DNA from: Paralvinella palmiformis
Lineage: Eukaryota; Annelida; Polychaeta; Terebellida; Alvinellidae
DNA length: 64,000 nt
NCBI GenBank assembly: GCA_025642065.1
Contig: JAODUP010000578.1
Coordinates: forward strand, 62,001-126,000
Direction of reading: 5' to 3'
The position numbers and the translations under genes were made by a program. Under the pieces are notes generated by a model that saw only the letters and a list, made by a program, of their open reading frames with translations, was not told the DNA's origin and searched no databases. Shown here one piece after another: positions 62,762 through 64,000 of the stretch (position 1 is its first letter; each line of letters opens with the position of its first letter).

Positions 62762-64000
62762 CTACAAAAGTTAGAAATGATGAACTGGCGAGTTCCTTCA
62801 AACAACTGTTGAAGTACGTACCGTCTTTCCCTTTAGATAATCTGCAGTTTTACCACTTCAAAATGGTCCTAAAATTTTGAATGCAGATTATATACGGAAG
62901 CACTAATGATGGACCTTTCTTCCCCCCCCCCCCCAAGATTTTTATTCAAAGTATGCAACAGTCAAACAATATATGACCTGGTATAAGCACTCAGTTACGT
63001 TCATGTGCCTATCTTCATGCTTTTTATGACTAATATTTTAGAGTTCTAATGATCACAGAATGACGATACCTAAAAAAAGCCCTTATTTATATTACTGATG
63101 TGCAAACATTTATTTCAGATTTTTTGTTGGGGGAGGGGGTTATTATGCCTTTACCGACTGGCTGGGGTTAGATGGTGATTAAACGGATAGTTTGGCATAG
63201 CATGCTTCGTTTAAATGTTAACAAATGTTTTAAGCGCTTTCATCACTGCTGATTATACATAGGAAGATTACCACTAATTTAAACACAAATTACGGATGCG
63301 GGTTATACATGAGTGTGGATATTATATGGGAAAAGATGGTAAGAACAACTGGAACATGAAAAATATGTGTCTAAGAACAGACACATAAGTTTACGCAAGT
63401 CTTTCTTTTGCGCATTTTATACAGACATCCTAATAAGACATACTGTATATACTCGTGTAAAGTTGCACTTTATATAATACAAAATCGACACCAAAATCGT
63501 ATGCATCTTATACACTGGTACAATAATATTGTTTTTCAACCTTAATAATGAATATATGAACAAAAAATAAATTAATTAGGTGTGTTTTCTCTGTTGTCTT
63601 TCTAAGCCAGACTTAATCTTAATAATAGCAATGATTATTTAATCTGATGCTCTAATTAGTGACATGATGACAAAGACGAGTCGTTACTATTGAGATATGT
63701 GAGCGTGTGTAATTGAACAGAACGGTAAATGAGGCCACACAAAGAATGACCATAGAAGCCACATCAAAGGAAAACAATTACAGCAAACACACTCTGTTAA
63801 TTACTTCCAAAGCTGACACATGGGAACTACTAATAGTAATAAACTGCGTCAAACAGCATTACAGAAATGAATGCACGCAGCAGGCAGGCAACTTGAAGTG
63901 GCCATTGCTACCTATCATAACACAGTGGGTGAAAACAGCCTGGGATTAAAAAAGATGATGTATTGTGTGCTGAACAGCACGACAAATCTGACACTGACTC
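62762..64000 (-). other. Intron upstream of first visible exon (partial)
   Basis: Minus-strand intron running out of the window. Contains a poly-C tract at about 62922-62934. I looked for the preceding conserved block that ends 'SWRKTSKYMPR' in vertebrates and did not find it, so the next exon upstream is outside. Confidence 0.7.

Overview
This window is eukaryotic, intron-rich, AT-rich and full of repeats. It holds one recognisable protein-coding gene on the minus strand: the bilaterian DmX-like protein (DMXL1/DMXL2, Rabconnectin-3 alpha; single-copy Rbcn-3A/DmX in invertebrates). I joined 39 coding exons from 62761 down to the TGA stop at 5825-5827. Every intron is GT-AG, every phase matches its neighbour, and the 9,094 coding bases give 3,030 residues before the stop. 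Compared with vertebrate DMXL2 as I remember it, about the first 240 residues, and so the promoter and first exons, lie beyond base 64000. The 3' end is inside the window. The protein divergence, small exons, tRNA-derived SINEs and microsatellite-associated repeats suggest a non-vertebrate bilaterian, most likely a mollusc or another lophotrochozoan. The species cannot be fixed from the sequence.

Layout from high to low coordinate (gene 5' to 3'): 64000-47678, exons 1-15, the N-terminal WD40 region; 44912-37547, exons 16-21, the Rav1-like core including two giant exons (1,659 and 1,204 bp); 37419-24297, exons 22-32, the helical and acidic linker part; 19755-5825, exons 33-39, a Gly/Pro-rich linker and the C-terminal WD40 repeats. 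From 5824 to 1 there is 3' UTR of unknown length followed by intergenic sequence with old repeats and no second gene.

Function: DMXL/Rabconnectin-3 alpha is the animal counterpart of yeast Rav1, the scaffold of the RAVE complex that reassembles V-ATPase. In animals it works with WDR7 (Rabconnectin-3 beta) and ROGDI on synaptic vesicles and endosomes, and acts in Rab3 and Notch pathways through vesicle acidification. None of those partners is in the window.

The introns are a record of mobile elements: four tRNA-derived SINE families (called A-D here), several non-autonomous inverted-repeat elements (CAGGGTTC-ended, GGTCAATTC-ended, a 0.97-kb element with about 34-bp inverted ends, and one element carrying a nested SINE), a decayed pogo/Tigger transposase, recent dispersed duplications beside (CA)n tracts, and minisatellites of about 18, 20, 21 and 63 bp. 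The points most worth a second look are a four-fold DWSxP motif in the giant exon 21, a 63-bp in-frame microexon, a splice donor made of a (GT)n microsatellite, and the inverted-repeat elements with visible target duplications. I saw no evidence for an entirely new biological system.
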